Assembly (NCBI RefSeq): GCF_042186555.1
Contig: NC_133326.1
Span: 438,400,846 to 438,464,845 of the forward strand
Source of the DNA: Aquarana catesbeiana
Taxonomy: Eukaryota; Chordata; Amphibia; Anura; Ranidae
Direction of reading: 5' to 3'
Length of the DNA stretch: 64,000 nt
A program made the position numbers and the translations under genes. The stretch's first letter is position 1. The number at the start of each line of letters is the position of its first letter. Positions 24,555-35,728 of this stretch are shown here, piece by piece. The notes under the pieces are model-generated. The model ran no database searches and had not been told where the DNA came from. It saw nothing but the letters and a program-made list of their open reading frames with translations.

Positions 24555-24800
24555 GGTTATAGAAGAGAAACAGAACATAGAAAAGTGACATCAGAACAAA
24601 AACCAAGTGGTCCATCGAGTCTGCCTCAATATCAGTATCAACTGCTCTTTTGCCAAAAAAATACTTTCAAAGTTTAGTTTTGAGCTTTCCTCCTGCTCGT
24701 TTGAGTTCATGTCCCCTGTTTTGGCTATTTCTACTTCCTCATTTATACGCCTAATAATAAAATAAGTGATTACAACCTTGTGTCTAGAATAAGAATCTAG
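24555..24800 (-). mobile_element. Possible CR1 LINE relic
   Basis: Words such as GTGGTCCATCGAGTCTGCC and GAGTTCATGTCCCCTGTTTTG, in this order, resemble the antisense 3' part of CR1 elements (compare 50305-51144). No reading frame survives. Confidence 0.35.
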
Positions 24801-24877
24801 CCAATGCTGATGCTATTACCAATAAATAACAAATGATAACTGTTCTAAAAAAATATAGATCTAATTTATTTATACTA

Positions 24878-25119
24878 GGGCTGCACAATTCTGGCTAAAA
24901 TGAGAATCACAATTTTTTTGCTTAGAATAAAGATCTCGATTTTCGCAGCGTAACATCATCTTTCACATTATACAAAAAAATTGGGCTAACTTTGCTGTTT
25001 TTTTTCTTTTAATTAAAGTGTATTTTTATTTTAAAAAATTGTGTTTGAAAAGCCGCTGCGCAATTACAGTGTGACATAAAATATTGCAACAACCGCCATT
25101 TTACTCTCTAGGGTCTCTG

Positions 25120-25120
<1 letters not shown>
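24878..25120. mobile_element. Fragment of a widespread TAGGGCTGCACAATT repeat
   Basis: CTAGGGCTGCACAATTCTGG followed by alternating A/T-rich sequence resembles one end of a dispersed vertebrate DNA-transposon family, from memory. The other end is not present; the (TA)n array follows directly. Confidence 0.3.

Positions 25121-25214
<94 letters not shown>
25121..25214. repeat. (TA)n microsatellite, about 94 bp
   Basis: Pure TA repeat. The IYIYIY open frame across it is an artefact. Confidence 0.95.
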
Positions 25215-25217
<3 letters not shown>

Positions 25218-25331
25218 GTTTAAATGTTGAGGAGTAAGCAACTTGTAAGCAACGAGTGTCAGAAAAAGGTTTTGTCTTTAATTGACTAAACTGACCATTT
25301 ACAGACCGAAGTTCATCCCTTTGATCTAAAA

Positions 25332-27376
25332 CAGGGGTAGGCAACCTTTTGAGCACAGTGTGCCGAAAAATGTTTTCAAAGAAATTGAGCGTGACGATTT
25401 TATAACAGAAAAAATGACAACTTCACACTTTCAACCATGAAAAGGATTTTTTATAAAGTAAATGCTGTAGACTACTTGAGTAGTAGTGAGAAATTAACAT
25501 CCTGCACTCTCAAGCCTCAGATCAGCTCCAATTCATGCACCTTCACACCTCAGATCACTGTCCCCCCCTGCACATCGGCCCCACCACTGTACCCCCCCCG
25601 CTCATCTGTCCCACCAATGTACCTCCTTTCTTCTCTGCCCCGTCACTGTACCCCCCTGTACATCTACTCCACTGTACATCTACCCCACCTCTGTACCCCC
25701 TGCTCTTCTGCCCACCCACTGTAACCCCCTGTTCATCTGTCCCACCAATGCACCTCCTTTCACATCTGCTACACCGCTGTTCTCCCTGATTTTCTGTCCC
25801 ACCGCTGAACCCCTTCTCATCTGTCCTACCGCTTAACCCCTTCTCATCTGTCCCACCACTGTAACCCCCCCTGCTCTTCTTTCCCACTGCTGAACCCCCT
25901 TCTCATCTCTTCCACCACTGTACCTCCCTGCACATTTGCCCCAACTCTGTACCCTCCTGCTCTTCTGTCCCAACTCTGAACCCCCCTGCTCATCTGCTCC
26001 ACCACTGTACCCTCTTTTCATATAAGATATGTGTGATATGCAGAGTGGTGAAAGGAAGCAGAGATGAGACACATCTACCGGTCCTGGCACACTCATCTTG
26101 CTGATCAACCTCTCAGGTGCTTGTATGTGATGTCACAAGCATCTGGAATGGATGCGCAATTGTGAGCTCAGGTCAGTGGTATTTTCTGAAAGCAGTGGGC
26201 CTGTGTGCAGGATCATAAGTTGGGCCCCCGCAGCTGAGAAAAAGTTGGGTGTGATTTTCATTTGGGCTGAATACTGGCTGTGGCTTAAAGGGGGATGTAG
26301 TGCAGGGGTTCAGTAGTAAGTGACGCAAAGGTTCAGGAATAATTTCAACAAAGTTCCCAGAAGCTCAACAGTAATTCCACAAACTGTCACCTGATTGTGG
26401 TTTTCTCAATCACAGTGAAATCCCTTCTTTCTGAGATTGGTAGTGGCAACCAAGCGAGCGGGGCTAGCAAGTCTGTGATTGGCTTTAGCAGTGGCCAGTG
26501 ACAGTCCTCCTACTCCTGGAAACAGCACCCCCCCTACCAGAACTGCACCCAATCTCTTCCCCATCACAAAATCTGACGATCGCAGCTACAGCAAAGTTAG
26601 AGAATCAAACAATGTTTCCCATCTTTTACAATGTGTGGGGGCAAAAATAAAAAGAAAAACTGCGCTGCAGAGCAAAAAAGGTCAAAGGTAAAAGCTGCAC
26701 ACAAAATACACCAATATCTGTGTATACCATGAAAAATAAAAAATAAATAAAGTGCGCTAATTATATGAAAATACACACATAGATGTGAATACATGTGGGT
26801 GGTAGTAAAAACCCCAATCTACTGAGAGCAAGTAAATGACTCCATGAGTGGTAGAAATATATAAGTGCAAAACATAAAAACTCAAAGAAGAAACAAAAAA
26901 TGTGTACATGTGAAGTACAATGATATTAATAGCGTGAAAATCTGAAAATCAAACAAACTCAGTCCATGGGTTCAAACATAAAAAGTTCATCAGTGAAAAA
27001 AAGCTTCCATCCACTATACAGCTCAGCAGCAACTAATCCCCCTATGAGTGGATTGACAAAGGACAGAGATGTGCAGGATGGTGCAAATCCACTGACGGTG
27101 ACTCCAATAAGTGAGAAAGTGATAAAGGTGGACTCTTACCCTCCGTGTTGGACCCCCTCCTTGGCAGGGTCTATCAGGCATGCAGATTTTTGCCCTCTGC
27201 AGGGACCGTGTAATGTGTGGGGGCACAGTGCCTCCCCCTCAGTGAAGGTGCGGTGTGGGGAATTCTGAAATTGGAATGCATTAGTGTCTCACCAACACCA
27301 ACGAGGGAGTCAAGTGCCGGCAAAAGAGGCTTTGCATGCCGCTTGCGGCACCCGTGTCGGGGGTTGCCTACCACTG
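25332..27376. mobile_element. hAT element with exact 8-bp duplication ATCTAAAA
   Basis: The termini are CAGGGGTAGGCAACC and the complement of CAGTGGTAGGCAACC. The 8-bp direct repeat ATCTAAAA flanks them at 25324-25331 and 27377-27384, which is diagnostic of hAT. The 2.05-kb interior has no recognisable transposase and carries a C-rich minisatellite (25535-26010), so it is non-autonomous. Confidence 0.9.
25535..26010. repeat. Minisatellite inside the hAT element, unit about 26-28 bp
   Basis: About 17 degenerate units resemble CTCATCTGTCCCACCACTGT followed by ACCCCC. The open frames on both strands reflect the repeat. Confidence 0.85.
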
Positions 27377-27709
27377 ATCTAAAAGAACTAATTGTTACAA
27401 TGTTTCTCTTTATCTCCGCCTAAGCGATGTTGTGATAAACTTGGCAGGCTCTAATTTTACAGAAAATAAACTTTTTATTAATGAAATATTACCAAATATA
27501 ACATAGCTGGTAAAACTTTAAAAGCAATGATGTTACCAATAAAATACAAAGTAAGTAATAGAAAAAGAAGAATGATGTTGCAATGTAAATACTGAATGAA
27601 AGAGAGTTCACACTATTCCGACACGGAAATTGCATGACTTCTGATCCGACTTTGCCCTGCGTTTTTCATGTCTGACTTCCATGCGACTTCAGTGAACAGG
27701 ATCCGACTT
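27377..27709. other. Spacer
   Basis: No gene was recognised. Around 27608-27700 there is a stretch with TTCACACTATTCCGAC and GATCCGACTTTG that may be a decayed MITE. Confidence 0.35.
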
Positions 27710-28227
27710 TGAGTCTGGTATGGATCTTGAGGGGGAACCCCACGGCAAAAAAATAAATACATTTTTTTTTTTTTAAATAAACAGTGTACCCCCCCCAGAC
27801 CATACCAGACCCTTCGGATCTGGTATTGATCTTAAGCGGAAGCCAACGCCGAAATTTAAAAACAAACGGCGTGGGGCCTCCCCAAAATCCATACTAGACC
27901 CTTATCTGAGCATGCAGCCCGGCAGGTCAAGAAAGGGGGGTGAGCGAGTCCCCCCTCCCTCCTGGACCATACCATGCCACACGCCCTCAACATTGGGGGT
28001 GAGTGCTTTAGGGCAGGGGGCTCTGTGCCCCCCCACCCCAAAGAACCTTGTCCCAATGTTGATGGGGACGAGGGCATCTTCGCGACAAACCTGATGGGGT
28101 CTGCGGGCAGGGGGCTTATCGGAATCTGGAAGCCCCCTTTAACCCCCTGATCCCCCCCAATGTGAATGAGTATGGCCTACCCATTCACCAAAAAAGTGGC
28201 AAAGATGAATAAAACACTACACAGGGT
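27710..28227. repeat. GC-rich dispersed repeat, copy 3
   Basis: It has the same ordered blocks as 12835-13515 and the palindrome arms (CATACCAGACCCTT, GCCCGGCAGGTCA, CCCTCAACATTGGGGG, GCTTATCGGAATCTGG, AATAAAACACTACACAGG). It is cut off at 28227, where the poly(T) of LINE 3 begins. Confidence 0.65.
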
Positions 28228-29109
28228 TTTTTTTTTTTTTGTAATTCCTTTATTTTCCAAAAAGTTGCACTATACAGTGAGATAGAAAAAAGGAAAAATG
28301 CAGCATTATCAAATGACAGTGACGAAGAGGGTCACACAATTAGATCCACAAGCCAACAGGCCCAACAGTATGTAACATATAACATTACCAATATTAAAAT
28401 GGTCACCAATGTGCAGGGCATGTAAGGCATATAAGGTAGGGGCATGTGAGACCCAGAATGTATACTCGTAGACTTAAAATTGTGCAACTATATAGAACGG
28501 GTAGGAGTAAGGGGCCAAGTGTCCCTTGTACAGAGAAAACGTACAGATTCAGAATGAAAGATAGATAGATAAAGCCTCTCCCCCAGGGGATTTAGACCAA
28601 GTTCAGGAGGTCACCGAGGATGCTAGACCCCCTGAAGATAGGCATCGGTGTATACAAAATGTTGCCACGGTCTCCAGGTGTCACGAAGGATCTCCTCCCG
28701 GTTGTTCAAGGTAGCTGTGAGATCCTCCATATCCCTAAGTTCATTGACTTCAGAAAACCACAGGGACTTCGGCGGGTTCCTGGATCACCAACACGGGGAT
28801 GCATGCCTTAGCTGCATTCAATAGCTGAATTGTAAGAGAAGCCTTATGCCGCGTACACACGAGCGGACTTTCTATCCTACTTGGTCCGGCACACTTTCCG
28901 ACGGACTTTGTCCGCCAGGTGCGCCGGACTTTAAAACGGACGGACTTGCCCACACACGCCGGGACTTTCCGGCGGGCTAAGTCCGCCCGTCTTTCCGACG
29001 GACTTTCGCCGGAGTTCCGGCGGACTTTCAGAATGAACGGACTTGCCCACACACGGACAAGTCCGTTCATTTTGAACGTGACTCAGGTGCGACGGGACTA
29101 GAAAAGGAT

Positions 29110-29142
29110 GTCAATCTTGCCGCTTTTATCGGCGAGATTGAC
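29110..29142. repeat. Hairpin just outside the palindrome, left
   Basis: GTCAATCTTGCCG pairs with CGGCGAGATTGAC with one mismatch and a 7-nt loop. Confidence 0.7.
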
Positions 29143-29936
29143 ACCTTACTGGCCCCGTCGCGGGGCATACCAGGCCCTTAGGTCTGGTATGGATTATAAA
29201 GGGGAACCCCGCTACGCCGAAAAAACGGCGTGGGGTCCCCCTAAAATCCATACCAGACCCCGATCCGAGCACGCAGCCTGGCCGGTCAGGAAAGGGGGTG
29301 GGGACGAGCGAGCGCCCCCCCCCCCTCCTGAACCGTACCAGGCCGCATGCCCTCAACATGGGGGTGGGTGCTTTGGGGGAGGGGGGCGCCCTGCGCCCCC
29401 CCCCCCAAAGCACCTTGTCCCCATGTTGATGAGGACAAGGGCCTCTTCCCGACAACCCTGGCCGTTGGTTGTCGGGGTCTGCGGGCGGGGGCTTATCGGA
29501 ATCTGGGAGCCCCCTTTAATAAGGGGGCCCCCAGATCCCGGCCCCCCACCCTATGTAAATGAGTATGGGGTACATGGTACCCCTACCCATTTACCTAGGA
29601 AAAAAGTGTAAGTAATAAAACACACTACACAGGTTTTTAAAATATTTTATTAAACAGCTCCGGGGGGGGGATCTTCCTCCGGCTTCGGGGGTCTTCTTCC
29701 GGCTTCGGGGGTCCCTCCGCTTCATCTTCTCCCGGCGTCCGGTTGGTTCTTCTCCGCTCTCTTCTCCCGGTGTTCCTGTTCTTCGGCCGGCTCCTCTGCT
29801 GTCTTCAAGTAGCTCTCTTGCCAGCAGAGGTCCGGACTTCTGGGCTTCTGGGCTTCTGGGCTTCTGGGCTTCTCTTCCCCAGATGTTGACACGACGCTCT
29901 CTCCTGCTGGACTGCTCTCCGAGGGCTGCGTTGTGA

Positions 29937-29963
29937 CTTATATAGGTGGAGACCCCGCCCCCT
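29937..29963 (-). promoter_or_regulatory. Promoter-like TATA box plus GC box, left arm
   Basis: This mirrors the right-arm promoter: CTTATATA (29937-29944) with CCCCGCCCCC just inside. It faces left, away from the palindrome centre, about 170 bp from its partner. Confidence 0.5.
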
Positions 29964-30088
29964 TTTGATGTCACAGTCCCTGGGCATGCTGGGACTGTGA
30001 CGTTTTAGGGGGCGTGGTCAACATCACCCAGTGACCACGCCCCCTAAAACGTCACAGTCCCAGCATGCCCAGGGACTGTGACATCAAA

Positions 30089-30115
30089 AGGGGGCGGGGT
30101 CTCCACCTATATAAG
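30089..30115 (+). promoter_or_regulatory. Promoter-like GC box plus TATA box, right arm
   Basis: GGGGGCGGGG (about 30090-30099) is followed at 30108-30115 by TATATAAG, directed rightward. Initiation would be expected near 30140, by the usual TATA spacing. A poly(A) signal lies 275 bp downstream. That it is active is inference. Confidence 0.5.
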
Positions 30116-30384
30116 TCACAACGCAGCCCTCGGAGAGCAGTCCAGCAGGAGAGAGCGTCGTGTCAACATCTGGGGAAGAGAAGCCCAGAAGCCCAGAAGT
30201 CCGGACCTCTGCTGGCAAGAGAGCTACTTGAAGACAGCAGAGGAGCCGGCCGAAGAACAGGAACACCGGGAGAAGAGAGCGGAGAAGAACCAACCGGACG
30301 CCGGGAGAAGATGAAGCGGAGGGACCCCCGAAGCCGGAAGAAGACCCCCGAAGCCGGAGGAAGATCCCCCCCCCGGAGCTGTTT

Positions 30385-30420
30385 AATAAAATATTTTAAA
30401 AACCTGTGTAGTGTGTTTTA
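30385..30420 (+). terminator. Poly(A) signal with GU-rich downstream element, right arm
   Basis: AATAAA at 30385-30390 is followed about 20 bp later by TGTGTAGTGTGTTTTATT. The mirror copy on the minus strand has its signal at 29646-29651. Promoter and signal together would define a transcript of about 270 nt with a short basic frame starting at ATG 30311 (MKRRDPRSRKKTPEAGG). Confidence 0.5.
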
Positions 30421-30879
30421 TTACTTACACTTTTTTCCTAGGTAAATGGGTAGGGGTACCATGTACCCCATACTCATTTACATAGGGTGGGGGGCCGGGA
30501 TCTGGGGGCCCCCTTATTAAAGGGGGCTCCCAGATTCCGATAAGCCCCCGCCCGCAGACCCCGACAACCAACGGCCAGGGTTGTCGGGAAGAGGCCCTTG
30601 TCCTCATCAACATGGGGACAAGGTGCTTTGGGGGGGGGGGGGGGCGCAGGGCGCCCCCCTCCCCCAAAGCACCCACCCCCATGTTGAGGGCATGCGGCCT
30701 GGTACGGTTCAGGAGGGGGGGGGGGCGCTCGCTCGTCCCCACCCCCTTTCCTGACCGGCCAGGCTGCGTGCTCGGATCGGGGTCTGGTATGGATTTTAGG
30801 GGGACCCCACGCCGTTTTTTCGGCGTAGCGGGGTTCCCCTTTATAATCCATACCAGACCTAAGGGCCTGGTATGCCCCG

Positions 30880-30924
30880 CGCTCGCCGCAATAGGAAAAT
30901 GTGTTTTTCCTATTGCAGCGAGCG
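30880..30924. repeat. Hairpin just outside the palindrome, right
   Basis: CGCTCGCCGCAATAGGAAAA pairs with TTTTCCTATTGCAGCGAGCG with one mismatch around a short loop. Confidence 0.7.
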
Positions 30925-31849
30925 TGAGATGCAATACCCTGCCCTCGTGTTGTATCTGGTCCGTCGGACCAGCCTACACACGAGCGGGCTTTCCGTCGGA
31001 CCAGCACACACACGAGCGGACTTTCCGCCCGAAACTGAGTCCGGCGGAAAGATTTAGAACTTTCTTCAAATCTAGGTCCGGCGGGCTTTTGGGAAAAAGT
31101 CCGCCGGAAAAGTCCGCCGGTGCCTACACACGGGCGGATTGTCCGGCACACTCTGGTCCGCCGGACCAAGTATGCCGGAAAGTCCGACCGTGTGTACGCG
31201 GCATTACACTTCTTGAAAGGTCGTTTTGATAGATGTAACAGGCATGCCGCAGCGTTCCCCTCCAAATCAACGTTAGTCAAGTGCTTGACAGTACAGATCA
31301 CCTCCCACCAAAAAGGCCTGGCTTTGGGACAGTCTCACAAAATCTGTAGCATCGTTCCCTCTGCATTGCCACACCCCTAGCACGTGCTAGGGACCTGGGG
31401 AGAAAAGCGGTGCAGAGTATTGGGTACCCTGTACCAGCGAGTCAAGATCTTGTAACAAGTCTCTTGAACTCTAGTGGCAATGGAAGATTTCTGGGTGAAG
31501 TGGAGGATTTTCTCCTTCTCTGAGTCAGTGAATCAGGTTTCAAGGTCCGATTCCCACTTAATAAAGAACATAGGAACATACTCCGTCTCTGCTTGAATCA
31601 GGGAGGAGTAGATCATCGAGAGACCATGACGAATTGATTCCCTCCTATGACAGATATGCTCCAGTTCTGTGAGCTGGTGAAGTATACCCGGAGAACGTGA
31701 AAGCGGTGAAGAAAATTATATAACTAGAGACTGCTCCAGAGCTCTACTGAAGGGTCAGTCAAGGTCACTCCAGCAGAAGAAAAGAGCTGACCATCAGGTC
31801 CTGTAAAGTCACAAAAATGAAGGGGCCACTCGAGACCAGACGATGGAAA

Positions 31850-32193
31850 TGGGGGTTCTGGGGGTCTTTTCGCATGGGCACGCTGGGCAGTTGCCCGGAA
31901 GCCCCACCTGCCCAGCGACCCCAGCCAAGGCCGCCTACACTCAGTGCCCTGGGACCGCTTTTGGCTCAGAGCTTTCCCAGTTGCCTGTTAGTAAAATGAA
32001 GAGCAATGGCGGCCGCCGCAATGCCTCCTCTTCTGATCCAGCGCCACCCACTGAACTGAGTGATATGCCTGAGGGGAGCAGGAGAACGCCGTGGTGCTGC
32101 GTGATTTCTCCTCCTTCCATCTGGCCCGTCCAGCTCCGCCCACTAGTCTGCATGCAGAGTCACGAGTGAGGGCAGCAGGACTGCAGGAGAAGT

Positions 32194-32278
<85 letters not shown>

Positions 32279-33199
32279 TTACAGGTAAAAATAAATGGCC
32301 TGCAGAGCATTGCACTCTCTTTCACCATTGCAGCCCCTCTCTTGCTCTCACCATTGCAGCCCCTCTCTCTCACACACCATTGCAGCCCCTCTCTTTCACA
32401 CACCATTGCAGCCCCTCTCACCATTGCAGCTCCTCTCTCTCACCATTGCGGCCCCTCTCTCTCTCTCTCACACCATTGTAGCCCCTCTCTCTCTCACCAT
32501 TGCAGCCCCTCTCTCTCATCATTGCAGCCCCCCTCTCTCTCACCATTGCAGCCCCTCTCTCTCTCACCATTGCAGCCCCTCTCTCTCTCACCATTGCAGC
32601 CCCTCTCTCTCTCACCATTGCAGCCCCTCTCTCTCTCTCTCTTACCATTGCAGCCCCTCTCTCTCATCATTGCAGCCCCCCTCTCTCACACCATTGCAGC
32701 CCCTCTCTTTCGCACACCATTGCAGCCCCTCTCTCTCTCTCACCATTGCATCCCCTCTCTCTCTCTCACTATTGCAGCCCCTCTCTCTCTCACCATTGCA
32801 GCCCCTCTCTCTCTCTCACCATTGCAGCCCCTCTCTCTCTCTCACTATTGCAGCCCCTCTCTCTCTCACTATTGCAGCCCCTCTCTCTCTCTCACTATTG
32901 CAGCCCCTCTCTCTCTGTCACTATTGCAGCCCCTCTCTCTCTCTCTCACTATTGCAGCCCCTCTCTCTCTCTCACTATTGCAGCCCCTCTCTCTCTCTCT
33001 CTCTCTCACTATTGCAGCCCCCCTCTCTCTCTCTCTCACCATTGCAGCCCCTCTCTCTCACCATTGCAGCCCCTCTCTCTCATCATTGCAGTCCCTCTCT
33101 CTCATCATTGCAGCCCCTCTCTCTCTCTCTCTCTCTCACCATTGCAGCCCCTCTCTCTCTCTCACCATTGCAGCCCCTCTCTCTCTATCACCATTGCAG

Positions 33200-33259
<60 letters not shown>

Positions 33260-33312
33260 GCAGCTTCTCTCTCTCTCTCACCATTGCAGCCCCTCTCTCT
33301 CTCACCATTGCA

Positions 33313-33384
<72 letters not shown>

Positions 33385-33460
33385 TGCAGCCCCTCTCTCT
33401 CTCTCTCACCATTGCAGCCCCTCTTTCTCTCTCTCTCTCTCTCTCTCACCATTGCAGCCC

Positions 33461-33504
<44 letters not shown>

Positions 33505-33508
33505 TGCA

Positions 33509-33586
<78 letters not shown>

Positions 33587-33593
33587 TGCAGCC

Positions 33594-33647
<54 letters not shown>

Positions 33648-33810
33648 TGCAGCCCCTCTCTCTCTCTCACCATTGCAGCCCCTCTCTCTCTCACACACCA
33701 TTAGCCTTATTGATAATTAGAATGTTTATTTTCGTGCGTGATTGTGTAGACAGGGCCCCAGTGCACTGTATTGCCCGGGGGCCTATAATGCTCTTAAGAT
33801 GGCACTGGGA
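31850..33810. mobile_element. Microsatellite-rich insertion in LINE 3
   Basis: LINE 3 sequence stops near 31850 and resumes near 33810. The left part (31850-32185) is GC-rich, the right tail reads CCCAGTGCACTGTATTGCCC. The middle is a (CT)n array and a compound minisatellite. No clear terminal repeats or target duplication were found, so class and exact ends are uncertain. Confidence 0.55.
32198..33705 (+). repeat. (CT)n and CTCTCACCATTGCAGCCCC compound minisatellite
   Basis: An (CT)n run (about 32198-32270) is followed by about 50 units of ACCATTGCAGCCCC separated by CTCTCT runs of variable length, including several long pure CT arrays. Three long open frames here (406-495 codons) read through every frame of the repeat and are not genes. 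Confidence 0.95.
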
Positions 33811-34681
33811 GGCCTGGTTCAAATTCTAGATTTTCCTATATAGGCACCATGGGAGAAGGTAATGGTGACACTGAAGAGTGTCGAAAGGCATCCCTAGCAA
33901 ACAACAACGTGCTACCAAGGGTAGGGTGATCACTGAGAGCTTTCACCAGAGGAGAATTGATCCAGGGCCAACTTTTTGCAGTGTCATTGGAGTCTTCTAA
34001 TTCCATGGCACCCTATGTTTCACTTCAGCATGACAGTGCCAGTCCACTAACCTAGTGAGGCGTACTGCTCGGTAGTATGCCCGCACATCTGGAAGACACA
34101 CCCCTCCACAAGGTTTCGGAAGATGAAGAAGTTGGAGCTTAAGACGAGGCCTTCTGTGAGACCATACAAATTCTCTAAACATAGAGCTCACCCGTTTTTA
34201 AAGAACGCCAGAATTGTAAGTGTCTGTAGCAGTTACAGCACCTTAGGTAGCATAGTCATCTTGAGGGCACTGCAGTGACCAGACCAGGTTAAGGTGAATG
34301 AATGCCAGTGGAGTAGATCAGCTTTAAGACGGAGGAGCAAAGGGGTAAAGTTGGTCGAATAAAGTGCGGAGGGGTCATAAGTATTGTCAACTCCCAAATA
34401 GTGGATAGAATCAATCGCCCAGTGGAGAGGAAACGAAGAGCGCAGAGAGCGGACCGTGACTGTCTATTTGGATACGTTTATTCGTAAAAAATTGAGAATT
34501 CCATACTCCGGTAGAGACTGAAGTAGTTTCGGGAGGGAAGTGAGCGGATCTGTTAGAAAAAAGATTGAATCATCTGCAAACACAGCCACTTTGTGCAACC
34601 CCGGCGATTTTTTGATAGCCAGTGATGCCCCGGTCCGCTCTTACTGTACACAAAGAGGGCTCCAGGGAAAGTATGAAAATC

Positions 34682-35728
34682 TAAGTAAATAGAGTGCTGC
34701 GCAATTCATAAGAGTCCATAAAATGATAAACACAAATAGTGTTGGTGTAGATAAACAAACAAATTGAAGTGCAGGTGACACACACAGGAAACGGATCTTA
34801 AAACGGATCTCGCCTCCCAAATTCGACCTGAGACAGGTCACATAGCGAGAGTCAGTGTAACTGACACAGCAATCCAGGCAAACACTCCAAACATAGCCGC
34901 TCCAGGATGCGTCTCAGTCAGCATAATATGGCATGTGAAAAGAGATAACAAAGCGATCTAATGCTCTCTGTATGTTCAATCTTTTATTAGGTAAAGAGAA
35001 AGATAAGTTGCACTTACATATAACGGCACTCAGATCCGACTGCCGGCAGACAAACGAAAGTGATAGCAGACGAGATGGCCGATTCTCTACGACTTAATTG
35101 TCTTATATAATGACCACCCCTCTAGTGACGGGGGACTTTTTCTATACCCCAAAATTTAAGACATTTGGGATCCCTTTGGTGACAAGATCTAAAATGTCTT
35201 GAAACACTATGTGTCTTCATACCCCTTTTGATATTGCTAATATGTTTGCCCACCTGTACATGTAGTGCTCTTGAGGTGCGACCCATATATTGTAGGCCGC
35301 AATCACACTCAAGCATATAGACAACCCCTACAGATGTACATGTGATAAGGCTTTCAATCTGATAACATTTTTGGGTAACGCTTGAGACAAATTCTTTACA
35401 CTTCTTAATGTTTCTACTGGCATGCTTACAAGTAGCACATCTGCCACATGCGTAGAAACCAGACAAGAATTTGAAAAGCCTATTATCCGCCATTTTTGGT
35501 GGGTCACCTGTACTACGTTTCCTGTGTGTGTCACCTGCACTTCAATTTGTTCGTTTATCTACACCAACACTATTTGTGTTTTTTATCATTTTATGGACTC
35601 TTATGAATTGCGCAGCACTCTATTTACTTATGTCTACATGAGGTCTTTATTGAATTAGCCTTTAGCATCTGCTAGCAGTTTATTATTGCCTGGGTCAGCG
35701 CTGGATACTCTTTCTTGTGTTTTCTTTT
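34682..35728 (-). mobile_element. Penelope-like element with 14-bp target duplication
   Basis: The exact duplication AAAGTATGAAAATC flanks the insert (34668-34681 and 35729-35742). Removing it restores LINE 3 sequence. The ends are inverted copies of each other over about 115 bp (34682-34797 against 35516-35630), as seen with inverted pLTR pieces of Penelope-like elements. It carries a GIY-YIG endonuclease relic. The 1-kb length means a strong 5' truncation. Confidence 0.85.
35122..35493 (-). pseudogene. Penelope-like GIY-YIG endonuclease C-terminal part
   Basis: The 123-residue frame contains the Penelope-type cysteine cluster (CGRCATCKHA), then VVYMLECDCGLQYMGRTSRA, the GIY-YIG-like core in which Y and YMG stand for the two motif halves, then VGKHISNIKRGM and SRHFRSCHQRDPKCLKFWGI. 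The reverse transcriptase that normally precedes it is missing, so this is a 5'-truncated remnant and not functional. Confidence 0.85.

Larger units (their letters stand above)
29160..30880. repeat. 1.7-kb near-perfect palindrome (foldback repeat)
   Basis: The left arm 29160-30020 and right arm 30032-30880 are reverse complements around an 11-nt loop (30021-30031). Differences are few: the left arm carries about two more copies of a 9-bp CTTCTGGG-type unit near 29830-29870, and G/C runs differ in length. Each arm contains a GC-rich dispersed repeat block (as at 12780, 27710) plus an inner promoter-like unit. The arms are not identical, which argues against a simple assembly duplication. Confidence 0.9.
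28847..31203. mobile_element. Harbinger-like element with TTA duplication, carrying a giant palindrome
   Basis: The termini are TGCCGCGTACACACGAGCGG and CCGTGTGTACGCGGCA, flanked by TTA at 28844-28846 and 31204-31206. The outer parts (28847-29100, 30950-31203) repeat the motif CCGGCGGACTTTC in both orientations, like the MITEs at 2809 and 12202. The middle (29160-30880) is a separate palindromic repeat. It interrupts the LINE 3 C-terminal frame and is therefore younger than LINE 3. No transposase is present. Confidence 0.85.

Noticed and set aside
29160..30880. Palindrome as an assembly artefact
   Set aside because: The arms differ in 9-bp unit number and homopolymer length and lie inside an element with exact ends and TTA duplication; long reads would still be decisive.
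30474..31301. Minus-strand frame of 275 codons and the 205-codon plus frame opposite
   Set aside because: It crosses LINE 3, Harbinger-like and palindrome junctions and is GC-rich repeat; not one gene.
32295..33829. Three overlapping open frames of 406-495 codons rich in S, L, H and P
   Set aside because: They run through a CT-rich tandem array in all three frames; the length comes from absence of stop codons in the repeat.
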